Source: Ornithinimicrobium sp. (GTDB lineage: Bacteria > Actinomycetota > Actinomycetes > Actinomycetales > Dermatophilaceae). From it: a DNA stretch of 64,000 nt. Each line of letters begins with the position of its first letter. Within the stretch, counting starts at the first letter, position 1. Below are positions 19,466 through 26,442 of the stretch, piece by piece. The stretch spans positions 1 to 64,000 of the forward strand of contig NZ_JAUNVI010000005.1 of the NCBI RefSeq assembly GCF_030537745.1. Direction: 5' to 3'. Both the position numbers and the translations under genes were made by a program. The notes below the pieces were generated by a model that was given only the letters and a program-made list of their open reading frames with translations, ran no database searches and had not been told where the DNA came from.

Positions 19466-19680
19466 ATGAAGCGAGAGCGGAAGATGTGCCTGATCTTCCC
19501 CGCGATGATCTCCACGTCGACGGTGACGATGTTCCTGCTGACCCACCCAACGCATTCACCTGGTCGCACATGACGTTCAGCGAGGTGAGGGTCTACTTGG
19601 CTCTGCTCGTGGGCTCCACGATGGCCATCATCGTGCTCGGCTTCATCCGGCTAATGATGGATAAGAACTTCGTCCCGGGG
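19466..19680 (+). pseudogene. Frameshifted remnant of a DUF305-type membrane protein
   Basis: The first part (from ATG 19466) reads KMCLIFPAMISTSTVTMFLL. After a shift of one frame near 19550 the sequence continues SHMTFSEVRVYLALL and then VGSTMAIIVLGFIRLMM. Together these match the first two membrane helices of membrane proteins found with DUF305 domains in copper/metal-resistance islands. The DUF305 part itself is missing. The frame changes from phase 2 to phase 1, consistent with a one-base deletion or two-base insertion. Confidence 0.55.
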
Positions 19681-19699
19681 AGACGGTCACCTCGACGCC

Positions 19700-19951
19700 C
19701 TAGCTCTCGCCGGACCCCGTCGGCAGGCGCTGTTCGGCCAGGCCCTGCTCGCGCGAGGTCTCCTCGCTGTCCTCGAGCTCCTTGCGGGTCTCCGGCGCGA
19801 GCAGCGCGCACGCCGTGGCGGGGTCGTTCGCGACCGCCTGGACGAAACGCGCGACGGCCTGAGCCGCGGCCTCGCCAGACGGCTCCGCGGAGCACCTGCC
19901 GAGCACCAGCACCAGCGCCGGGGTCAGCACATATATGCCGATTCGGGACAC
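19700..19951 (-). pseudogene. Truncated lipoprotein-like gene
   Basis: From GTG 19951 the frame encodes MSRIGIYVLTPALVLVLGRC, a signal-peptide-like N-terminus with a poor lipobox (arginine before the cysteine). It continues AAQAVARFVQAVANDPATAC and ALLAPETRKELEDSEE, then stops after about 83 residues. The ACALLAPETRKEL pattern resembles the start of longer actinobacterial lipoproteins of unknown function, so I read this as a 3'-truncated gene. It could also be a short functional lipoprotein. Confidence 0.45.
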
Positions 19952-20118
19952 GTTCGCACCATGGCACGGCACCGCCCTCGGCGCGCGCTCACGTGAAGTA
20001 ATCACCGAGGTCTCTTTGAGTAAATGTTCGAGTTCGCGACCTGTTATTCATCATCTAGCCATTGGGCGGGTCCATCCTCCGACGAGACTCACGAGGACTG
20101 CCCGCGACGGCGGGTTGT

Positions 20119-20211
20119 CGATGAGGTCTCGCGCCGAGGTCACGACGAGGTACGCCAGGGCGTACGTCAAGGCCGGGAAGAAGCAGTGGGCCCGGATCCT
20201 GGGCGATCAGG
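20119..20211 (+). pseudogene. N-terminal remnant of a transposase/integrase-type gene
   Basis: From ATG 20119 the frame reads MRSRAEVTTRYARAYVKAGK then KQWARILGDQ, matching the first ~30 residues of a common actinobacterial DDE transposase family whose members continue with a GWSRDNARR-like helix. The match ends at about 20211, where sequence of a different origin begins. The left end of the element probably lies between 20000 and 20119; no inverted repeat can be paired because the right end is gone. Confidence 0.5.
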
Positions 20212-20215
20212 CGGG

Positions 20216-20375
20216 GTTGGTCGATCTCAGAGGTAAGCTCGTGATGGGCAGCGATGCAGAACTCGTTGCCCTCTGGGTCGCCAAGGATCACCCGTGTTGC
20301 ACGCCCTTCTGGCTTGCGGTGTTGGACGCTGGCGCCCAAGCCGCCCAGCCGCTCTTGGACGGTGACCGTGGACAT
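20216..20375 (-). pseudogene. C-terminal remnant of a VOC/glyoxalase-family gene
   Basis: Minus-strand frame with [17 protein letters not shown] then [19 protein letters not shown], the last beta-alpha module of vicinal-oxygen-chelate proteins, in which DPEGNEFC carries a metal-ligand position. The N-terminal module is absent. The fragment abuts the transposase remnant at about 20215, suggesting an insertion followed by deletion. Confidence 0.55.
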
Positions 20376-20570
20376 GGAAGCGACCGTGACGATCAGACCG
20401 GACCGAGCACGAGTGAGCAGCAGGCCCCAGGAGACGTGTCACACCGTCGCACAACCGTTCACGAGTGAGCATCAGTGCAGCTCAGGAGCGTGCGCGGGAG
20501 CTCACTCCACCGATGGACAGGCACGATGTGCCTGGCGACCGTTTTTATCCCTCTTGTCAGGCGCGACGAC

Positions 20571-20576
20571 TAGATT
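20571..20576 (+). promoter_or_regulatory. -10 box, leaderless layout (CDF gene)
   Basis: TAGATT ends seven bases before GTG 20584. This supports that start over the in-frame GTG at 20578, which would be too close to the box. Confidence 0.5.
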
Positions 20577-20583
20577 TGTGCTC

Positions 20584-21582
20584 GTGAGCGAAGCAGCGGA
20601 GGGGAGCACCTCGACGGACGAGAGTCTGGTCACGGTACTGGTCGCCTTCGGCGCCAACCTCCTCATCGCCGTCGCCAAGACCATCGTCGCGTTCATCACC
20701 GGCTCGGCCGCGATGGTCGCCGAGGCCGCGCATTCGTGGGCAGACACCGGCAACGAGATCTTTCTCCTCATCGGCACCCGTCGAGCCGCCCGTCCGGCGG
20801 ATGCGACCCATGTGATCGGCTACGGCCGCGAGGGCTACGTCTGGTCGATCTTTGCCGCCTTCGGACTCTTTGCCGTGGGGGCGGCGGTGTCCGTCTGGCA
20901 CGGACTCCAGTCCCTCGGCGCACCCGGGGAGGCTGGCACGTCATACACCTGGGCGTATGTCGTGTTGGCCGTCGCGTTCGTGCTCGAGGGTGTCAGCTTT
21001 TTGCAGGCGTGGCGCCAAGCGAGCGCTGCGGCGCAGGCGCGCCAACTCAGGCCCCTGCGCTATCTGCACGTGACGTCCAACCCGATGCTCCGCTCGGTTT
21101 TCGCCGAAGATTCCGCCGCCCTGATCGGGATAGTGATCGCCGCACTCAGCCTGTGGCTCCACCAGGCCACCGGCAACCCGCTCTGGGACGCCCTGGGCTC
21201 GATCGCCGTCGGTCTGCTGCTCGGTGCTGTCGCGATCTTCCTCGTCGCTCGCAACATCGACTTCTTGACGGGGGAGGTGGTGACCCCGCTCGCTCGCAAC
21301 ACGGCGCTCAACGCGTTGCTAGAGCAGCCGGAGGTCACGAGGGTCAGCGCGCTGCACATGGAGTGGGTCGGCGCCGACCGGATCTTCCTGGTCGCGGCCG
21401 TCGATCTGGTCGGCGATGCCCCGGAGTCCGAGGTGGCCGCGCGGCTCGAGGCGCTCGAGGACTCCCTGGACGCACTGCCGGATATCCAGCGTGCGGTGCT
21501 CAGCCTCAGCGCGCCCGATGACGTCACCGACCTTCGGCCGACCCCACTGCCGGACTGGTATCTCCGCCCTCGGCGGGGCTGA
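20584..21582 (+). CDS. Cation diffusion facilitator (CDF) family transporter
   Basis: 332 residues. Six membrane helices begin at [27 protein letters not shown]. The second-helix metal site is present as [14 protein letters not shown] (the family HxxxD pattern), and an [14 protein letters not shown] motif in helix 5 supplies the second pair (E/D-D). The C-terminal domain is ferredoxin-like ([23 protein letters not shown]). It exports Zn2+, Fe2+, Mn2+ or similar by proton antiport; the metal is not predictable. Its 3' end overlaps the convergent orn gene by 59 bases. Confidence 0.92.
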   Translation: MSEAAEGSTSTDESLVTVLVAFGANLLIAVAKTIVAFITGSAAMVAEAAHSWADTGNEIFLLIGTRRAARPADATHVIGYGREGYVWSIFAAFGLFAVGAAVSVWHGLQSLGAPGEAGTSYTWAYVVLAVAFVLEGVSFLQAWRQASAAAQARQLRPLRYLHVTSNPMLRSVFAEDSAALIGIVIAALSLWLHQATGNPLWDALGSIAVGLLLGAVAIFLVARNIDFLTGEVVTPLARNTALNALLEQPEVTRVSALHMEWVGADRIFLVAAVDLVGDAPESEVAARLEALEDSLDALPDIQRAVLSLSAPDDVTDLRPTPLPDWYLRPRRG

Positions 21583-22219
21583 CTGCACTTATGTCCTGGC
21601 CAGTGGTGGGCTCCTCGGCCGGCACGGTGGCGAAGCGGGCCGCGATCTCGCGCAGGGCCTCGGTGCCCAGCCCCGGCTGAGGCTGGAAGACCGCCTCGCG
21701 GTAGTAGCGCAGCTCGTTGATGCTGTCCACGATGTCGCCGAGCGCGCGGTGACCGCCCGTCTTGCGCGGCGAGGCGAAGTAGGCGCGGGGGAACCAGCGC
21801 CGGGCCAGCTCTTTGACCGAGGAGACGTCAATGATCCGGTAGTGCAGGTGCTCCTCGAGGCCAGGCATGTCGCGCGCCAAGAAAGCTCGGTCGGTGCTGA
21901 CCGTGTTGCCGCCCAGCGGCGCGCGCTTGGCGTCGGGGGCGTGCTTGCGCACATAGGCCAGGACCTGCTCCTGCGCTTCCCGCAGTGAGATGCCGTGCTC
22001 CAGTTGGGGGAGCAGCCCAGAGGTGGTGTGCATGGTGCGCACGAAGTCGCCCATCTGATCCAGCGCTTCCTGAGGCGGGCGGATCACCACGTCGACACCG
22101 TCACCGAGCACCTTGAGCTCGGAGTCGGTGACCAGGGCAGCGACCTCTATCAGGGCGTCTGCCCCGAGGTCCAGCCCGGTCATCTCGCAGTCGATCCAGA
22201 CGATGCGTTCAGAAGTCAC
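21524..22219 (-). CDS. orn: Oligoribonuclease
   Basis: A 231-residue DEDDh exonuclease that degrades 2-5-nt RNAs, including pGpG. The first motif is [11 protein letters not shown], the second lies around [15 protein letters not shown], and the third is [16 protein letters not shown], with the catalytic H-x(4)-D. The core is about 195 residues; the last ~30 ([18 protein letters not shown] onward) are a disordered extension that creates the overlap with the CDF gene. GTG 22219 is the canonical start and fits the -10 box seven bases before it. Confidence 0.96.
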   Translation of the reverse strand: MTSERIVWIDCEMTGLDLGADALIEVAALVTDSELKVLGDGVDVVIRPPQEALDQMGDFVRTMHTTSGLLPQLEHGISLREAQEQVLAYVRKHAPDAKRAPLGGNTVSTDRAFLARDMPGLEEHLHYRIIDVSSVKELARRWFPRAYFASPRKTGGHRALGDIVDSINELRYYREAVFQPQPGLGTEALREIAARFATVPAEEPTTGQDISAVSPAEGGDTSPAVGSAEGR

Positions 22220-22226
22220 GCTCCTG

Positions 22227-22232
22227 AGAGTA
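22227..22232 (-). promoter_or_regulatory. -10 box, leaderless layout (orn)
   Basis: TACTCT on the minus strand lies seven bases before the orn GTG. It occupies the place where a -35 element of the divergent prsW promoter would fall, and vice versa. Confidence 0.55.
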
Positions 22233-22250
22233 GCCAGTACGACGATTCGG

Positions 22251-22256
22251 TACTCT
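22251..22256 (+). promoter_or_regulatory. -10 box, leaderless layout (prsW)
   Basis: TACTCT lies seven bases before the ATG at 22264. The whole divergent orn-prsW spacer is only 44 bases. Confidence 0.55.
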
Positions 22257-22263
22257 CGGCGGC

Positions 22264-23457
22264 ATGCCTTCATCGCGCCCGCCGGATGCTCCCACGCCCG
22301 ACGGGGGATGGCGTGGGCTGATGACATATCAGCCGGCGGAGCAGGTGGCCTCCAATGCGACGCGTCGGCCGATGATCCGGCAGATCGTGCTCTCCAGCGC
22401 GGTGGTCGTGGCCTTCGGGATCGCGGCCGTGGTGCTCGGGGGCTTCGCCGGGGAGTCGCTCGGACTAGCGACGGCAGGTATGGCGTTGGCCACCGCCGCG
22501 ATCTCGCTGGGCATCGTGATCCCGACCTTTTTGTGGGTCGACCGCCTCGAGCCCGAGCCGACGCGGCTGCTGTGGTTCGCCTTCCTGTGGGGAGCGTTGA
22601 TCTCCACGCTCGGCGCGTTGCTGCTCAACCAGCTCGGCGTGCAGGCGATCAGCGAGCTGAGCAGCAGCGATCCGCTGAAGGTCGGGGCGGTCATCATCGC
22701 GCCGGTGACCGAAGAGTTCCTCAAGGGGCTGGGTGTCGCGCTGATCTTCTGGCGCGCCCGACGCGAGTTCAACGGCATCACCGACGGCATCGTCTACGCC
22801 GGCATCATCGCGGCCGGCTTCGCCTTCGTCGAGAACATGTTCTACATCGGCAATGCCTACGCCGAGCTGGGCACGCCCGGTCTGGTCGGGGTCTTCGTCG
22901 TGCGAGGGCTGGTCAGCCCGTTCGCGCACCCGATGTTCACCGTTTGCACGGGCCTCGCCTTCGGCCTGATCGCGCACCGGCGCCGCTTCTCCTCGATCTG
23001 GATCGTCCTGGTCGGCTATGCCTGCGCCGTCTTCCTGCACGGCTTGTGGAACTACAGCGCGGTCGAGGCAGCCCAGGCCTACCTGGTGATCTTCCTGCTG
23101 GTCCAGGTGCCGTTGTTCATCGGTTTCATCCTCCTCCTGCGCTGGTCTCGCCGCCGGGAGTCGCGGCTGCTGCGTGACCTGCTCACCGGCTACGGCATCA
23201 ACGGCTGGTACACCCCAGCCGAGGTCGCCATGCTCGCCGACCCGGGGGAGCGCCGGCGGGCGCGAGGGTGGGCGCGCCGGGCCGGAGGTCGCCGCGCCGA
23301 GCGGGCCATGCAGGCCTTCCAGGATGAGAGCGGGGAGCTGGCGATGGTGCGAGCGCACATGAACGCCGACGGGATTGACCAGGAGTGGCTGCGCAGGGAA
23401 GAGCAACTGCTGCGTTTGGTGACCGACCACCGACGGCTCTTCGTGCCCGGCGTCTGA
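22264..23457 (+). CDS. PrsW family intramembrane metalloprotease
   Basis: 397 residues with about eight membrane helices in the first 300. The catalytic motifs are APVTEEFLKGLG (EE-x2-K), FAFVENMFYIG and SPFAHPMFTVCTGLAFG, plus AVFLHGLWNYSA; the glutamates and histidines are the expected metal ligands. B. subtilis PrsW cleaves the anti-sigma factor RsiW; the actinobacterial substrates are unknown. The C-terminal ~100 residues (from YGINGWYTPAEVAMLADPG) are soluble and cytosolic. A 3-kb neighbourhood search showed no anti-sigma gene beside it. Confidence 0.93.
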   Translation: MPSSRPPDAPTPDGGWRGLMTYQPAEQVASNATRRPMIRQIVLSSAVVVAFGIAAVVLGGFAGESLGLATAGMALATAAISLGIVIPTFLWVDRLEPEPTRLLWFAFLWGALISTLGALLLNQLGVQAISELSSSDPLKVGAVIIAPVTEEFLKGLGVALIFWRARREFNGITDGIVYAGIIAAGFAFVENMFYIGNAYAELGTPGLVGVFVVRGLVSPFAHPMFTVCTGLAFGLIAHRRRFSSIWIVLVGYACAVFLHGLWNYSAVEAAQAYLVIFLLVQVPLFIGFILLLRWSRRRESRLLRDLLTGYGINGWYTPAEVAMLADPGERRRARGWARRAGGRRAERAMQAFQDESGELAMVRAHMNADGIDQEWLRREEQLLRLVTDHRRLFVPGV

Positions 23458-23684
23458 GCGCGCGAACACTTCATACCTGCACCGGCCGATGATCTCGGCG
23501 AGGGAAGCCCCTTAATCGGCTCTTCGAACTTGAGCGGGGCGCCCGGTAGGGCATGGACGACGAGTTCACCGCCCTGATGGTCGAGCGGGTCGAACCGGGA
23601 CGGGTGAAGGCGGGTGAGGGACTTGAAGGTCTGCGGCCAGGTCGTGGACCTAGGCTCAAGCGGGTCTCACGGAGCGTTGGCTGT

Positions 23685-24377
23685 TCAGAGCGCGTGTAGA
23701 GCGAAGAAGAGAAAGCACACGAAGGCGGTCCGTTCGCCCGCGTTCGCTGGCAGGAGCTCCGCAGGTGTATCCGGTGACCACGAGGGCTCGCTCACCACCG
23801 AGATCCGCCACCCCGCCTCTGTGAACGCGTCGGTTATGGCATGCAGCGGACGGTGCCAGTAGGTGAGAACCGCGTGCTGTTCGCCGAACTCGAACTCTTC
23901 GGAATACTGGGTGAGAGCGAAGTAGTCACTGCCCTGGTAGTTGAACAGGTACGCCGCCGGGTGGGGCACAGAGACGACGAGGTGCCCACCAGGGCGCAGG
24001 ACGCGCCGTAGCTCTGTCAAGGGTGCGACCCAGTCCTTCAGATAGTGCAGCGCCAGCGAGCAGACGACGACATCGAACGAGTCGTCCTCGTAGGGCAGAC
24101 GCTCCGCGAGGTCGGCGACCTTCAGATCGACCTCCGCGCCCAGCCGCTCACGAGCCAGCGCGACCATGGCCGGGCTTAGGTCGAACCCGCTCACGAGAGC
24201 GCCCCGGTCACGCAGGTCCGCGCTCAAGGGACCGGACCCGCAGCCGGCGTCCAGGACGCGCCGGCCATCGACGTCCCCGGCGAGTTCAACCATGGCCGGC
24301 CGCTCATACCACGCGTTCAGCAGGTTGTTCTCGTTCGCGGCGGAATACGCCTGCGCGAACTGGTCGTAATCGGTCAT
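23685..24377 (-). CDS. Class I SAM-dependent methyltransferase
   Basis: 230 residues. Motif I is VLDAGCGSGPLSADL (residues about 41-55), followed by SGFDLSPAMVALARERL, DDSFDVVVCSLALHYLKD and LRRVLRPGGHLVVSVPHP, the standard Rossmann layout of small-molecule methyltransferases. The substrate is unknown. ATG 24377 has a GGAGGAAGG ribosome-binding site. It is flanked by non-coding and broken sequence and lies between prsW and tRNA-Arg, so it is probably part of a small acquired segment. Confidence 0.88.
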   Translation of the reverse strand: MTDYDQFAQAYSAANENNLLNAWYERPAMVELAGDVDGRRVLDAGCGSGPLSADLRDRGALVSGFDLSPAMVALARERLGAEVDLKVADLAERLPYEDDSFDVVVCSLALHYLKDWVAPLTELRRVLRPGGHLVVSVPHPAAYLFNYQGSDYFALTQYSEEFEFGEQHAVLTYWHRPLHAITDAFTEAGWRISVVSEPSWSPDTPAELLPANAGERTAFVCFLFFALHAL

Positions 24378-24555
24378 ACCGGACCTTCCTCCGCTCCCGT
24401 AGCGCTGAACTGAGTCTTCCAGGACCGTACCCGCGCCATGCAATCTGTCTGCGAGGCCTCCGGAACATCCGGTGTTGCCGCACGCCGCGCAGTCGTGCCC
24501 GACAGTTGGAGACTGCCTCTTTCCTGACTCCCGAATTTCGTTAGACGATTTTGTC

Positions 24556-24861
24556 ATGGCAATTGAAGACCAGGGAACTGATGAGCAGATCCAGCAGTGG
24601 GCTGACGAAGCGGGGGCCGGGTATGACGTCGGGGAGTTGAAGCGCCGCGGTCGGGGACGTCCCGGGCGGGGGGCCGAGCCGGCGCAGGTGATCGCCGTGC
24701 GCCTCTCTGCTGAGGAGATCGAGGCGCTCGACGCTTACGCCGCAACTCCGGCCGGTGGGTCTTCTCTCGAAATGGCTCGAGGTGTTCCGCGGAACACTCA
24801 TCTGCCGCCGGGTCGGGCCCTTGACCAGGGCCACGGAATGCTCCGCCGCAGTCTCGTGTGA
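24556..24861 (+). pseudogene. Degraded ribbon-helix-helix (antitoxin-like) gene
   Basis: The N-terminal 62 residues are well formed: a DEQIQQWADEAGAGYDVGEL helix, a basic KRRGRGRPGRG linker, and PAQVIAVRLSAEEIEALDAYA, which is the strand and first helix of a ribbon-helix-helix DNA-binding fold. The second helix (usually a RSEAIRxAL-type motif) is missing; the frame runs on through unrelated residues to 24861. No toxin gene adjoins. Best read as a truncated or frameshifted orphan. Confidence 0.5.
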
Positions 24862-25097
24862 CATGAAAGAGACACACCACCGCCCGCCGAGGTACGCGCG
24901 GACGTCAAGCCTCTCGGAGATAACCAGTGGCAGGGTCGATCTCCGCGCCCGTCCGCTCGCACCTCGAACACCTCGCCTTCAACCTCGAGCATCAAAGCTG
25001 AAGCCGTCGCGTCGTCTTCAGGCTCCGCGTGCACGCCTGGCTCCGCAGCGGCACCGAGGGCAAACGTATCGCTGCAGGTCAGCGGCCTATTTCCAAG

Positions 25098-25170
<73 letters not shown>

Positions 25171-25203
25171 GGACAGGAAGAGAGTGTAGGACGAACCGCC
25201 GAC

Positions 25204-25209
25204 TAGGAT
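25204..25209 (+). promoter_or_regulatory. -10 box, leaderless layout (tyrA)
   Basis: TAGGAT lies eight bases before the tyrA ATG, with no Shine-Dalgarno sequence between them. Confidence 0.5.
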
Positions 25210-25217
25210 CGGCGACC

Positions 25218-26372
25218 ATGACAGGCGGACCGCTGGAGGACCCCGACGCGAGCGAGGGTCCGCTCTCGGAGTTGCGTGCCCAGATCGACGATGTCGACAC
25301 CGAGTTGCTCGACCTCCTGCAGCGTCGCCTCGACCTCGTCAGCCAGGTCGGGGAGGTCAAGGGGCGTCACGGGCTGCCGATCTATGCACCTGCGCGCGAG
25401 CAGACCATGATCGCCGCTAAGCGGACCCTGGCAGAGCAGCACGGAATCTCCCCCGATTTCATCGAGGACATCCTGCGCCGCTGCATGCGTGAGTCCTACA
25501 CGCAAGAGAAAAACATGGGATTCACCCGCCAGGCGCCAGACCTCGGCCCGGTGGTGGTCGTCGGTGGTGCGGGTCGGATGGGCGCGCTCTTCGCTCGGAT
25601 GCTCGTCCTCTCCGGGTATGACGTGCACGTCGTCGAGCGCGACACCGACCCCGACGACGCAGAGACGCTCGTTTCCGAGGCGGGGCTGGTGGTGATCTCA
25701 GTCCCGATCAAGGACACGGTGGGGGTCGTGCGCGCTCTACCCCCTCTACGTGAGGACGCCCTGCTCGTCGACCTGACCTCCACCAAGACGGAGGTCATGG
25801 CCGCGATGCTGGCGGCGCACCCCGGCCCGGTGCTGGGTCTGCACCCGATGTTTGGACCCGACGTCGACAGCCTGGCCAAGCAGGTCGTCGCCGCGGTTCC
25901 GGGGCGCGATCCGCAGGCCTCTCGCTGGCTGGTCGAGCAGATCCGGCTCTGGGGAGCACGGGTCCACGAGGTCTCGGCACGCGACCACGACGCTGCCATG
26001 AGTCTGATCCAGGCGCAACGGCACTTCTCGACGTTCGCCTACGGACTGCACCTCGCGCACGAGGATCACGACCTCACCGAACTGTTGGCGCTGTCCTCGC
26101 CGATCTATCGGCTGGAGCTCATCATGGTCGGGCGACTCTTCGCCCAGGACGCCGAGCTGTACTACGACATCATCACCGCCTCCCCGGACTCGCTCGTGCT
26201 GCTGCAGCGCTATCACGAGCGTTTCGATGAGGCGCTCACGCTGCTGCGTTCGGGGGATCGGGCTGGGTTCGTGACGCGATTTGCGCAGATCGGTGACTGG
26301 TTCGGCCCATACGCAGAGCGCTTCCTCACGGAGTCCCGAGGGCTGCTCGCGCACGCCGACACGACCCGCTGA
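25218..26372 (+). CDS. tyrA: Bifunctional chorismate mutase/prephenate dehydrogenase (T-protein type)
   Basis: 384 residues with two fused domains. Residues ~12-95 are an AroQ chorismate mutase (LRAQIDDVDTELLDLLQRRL, VGEVKGRHGLPIYAPARE, EDILRRCMRESYT). Residues ~108-375 are an NAD-dependent prephenate dehydrogenase (VVVVGGAGRMGALFARMLVLSGY, PVLGLHPMFGPD, SLIQAQRHFSTFAYGLHLA, LSSPIYRLELIMVGRLFAQD). It makes 4-hydroxyphenylpyruvate for tyrosine. Domain order, linker and many whole motifs match the E. coli T-protein closely, while actinobacteria more usually have separate TyrA and AroQ. It lies immediately after tRNA-Arg. Codon use looks native. Confidence 0.95.
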   Translation: MTGGPLEDPDASEGPLSELRAQIDDVDTELLDLLQRRLDLVSQVGEVKGRHGLPIYAPAREQTMIAAKRTLAEQHGISPDFIEDILRRCMRESYTQEKNMGFTRQAPDLGPVVVVGGAGRMGALFARMLVLSGYDVHVVERDTDPDDAETLVSEAGLVVISVPIKDTVGVVRALPPLREDALLVDLTSTKTEVMAAMLAAHPGPVLGLHPMFGPDVDSLAKQVVAAVPGRDPQASRWLVEQIRLWGARVHEVSARDHDAAMSLIQAQRHFSTFAYGLHLAHEDHDLTELLALSSPIYRLELIMVGRLFAQDAELYYDIITASPDSLVLLQRYHERFDEALTLLRSGDRAGFVTRFAQIGDWFGPYAERFLTESRGLLAHADTTR

Positions 26373-26442
26373 GTCGCTCGGGGTCTGCCCCTGCTCGGCG
26401 GTTCGCTTTGGATCGTGGCCCCCCGCGGGAGAAACTGGCTCT

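Noticed and set aside
17203..20583. Search for direct repeats of the tRNA-His or tRNA-Arg 3' ends as att sites.
   Set aside because: No second copy of 12 or more bases of either tRNA 3' end was seen in the window, and no integrase gene is present.
22828..22838. GAACATGTTC palindrome resembling a LexA SOS box.
   Set aside because: It lies inside the prsW coding region (the codons for the ENMF motif) and lacks the four-base spacer of the actinobacterial SOS consensus.
23554..23700. A ~47-codon frame beginning MDDEFTALMVERVEPGRV that faintly recalls the start of MGMT-family proteins.
   Set aside because: The likeness covers under 20 residues, then the frame becomes low-complexity arginine/glycine sequence. 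No ribosome-binding site and no remaining domain.
24798..25097. Minus-strand frame with LMLEVEGEVFEVRADGRG that looks protein-like for about 25 residues.
   Set aside because: It starts inside the tRNA-Arg gene, has no own start site, and the rest is not coherent. Possibly a gene remnant, but too short to name.
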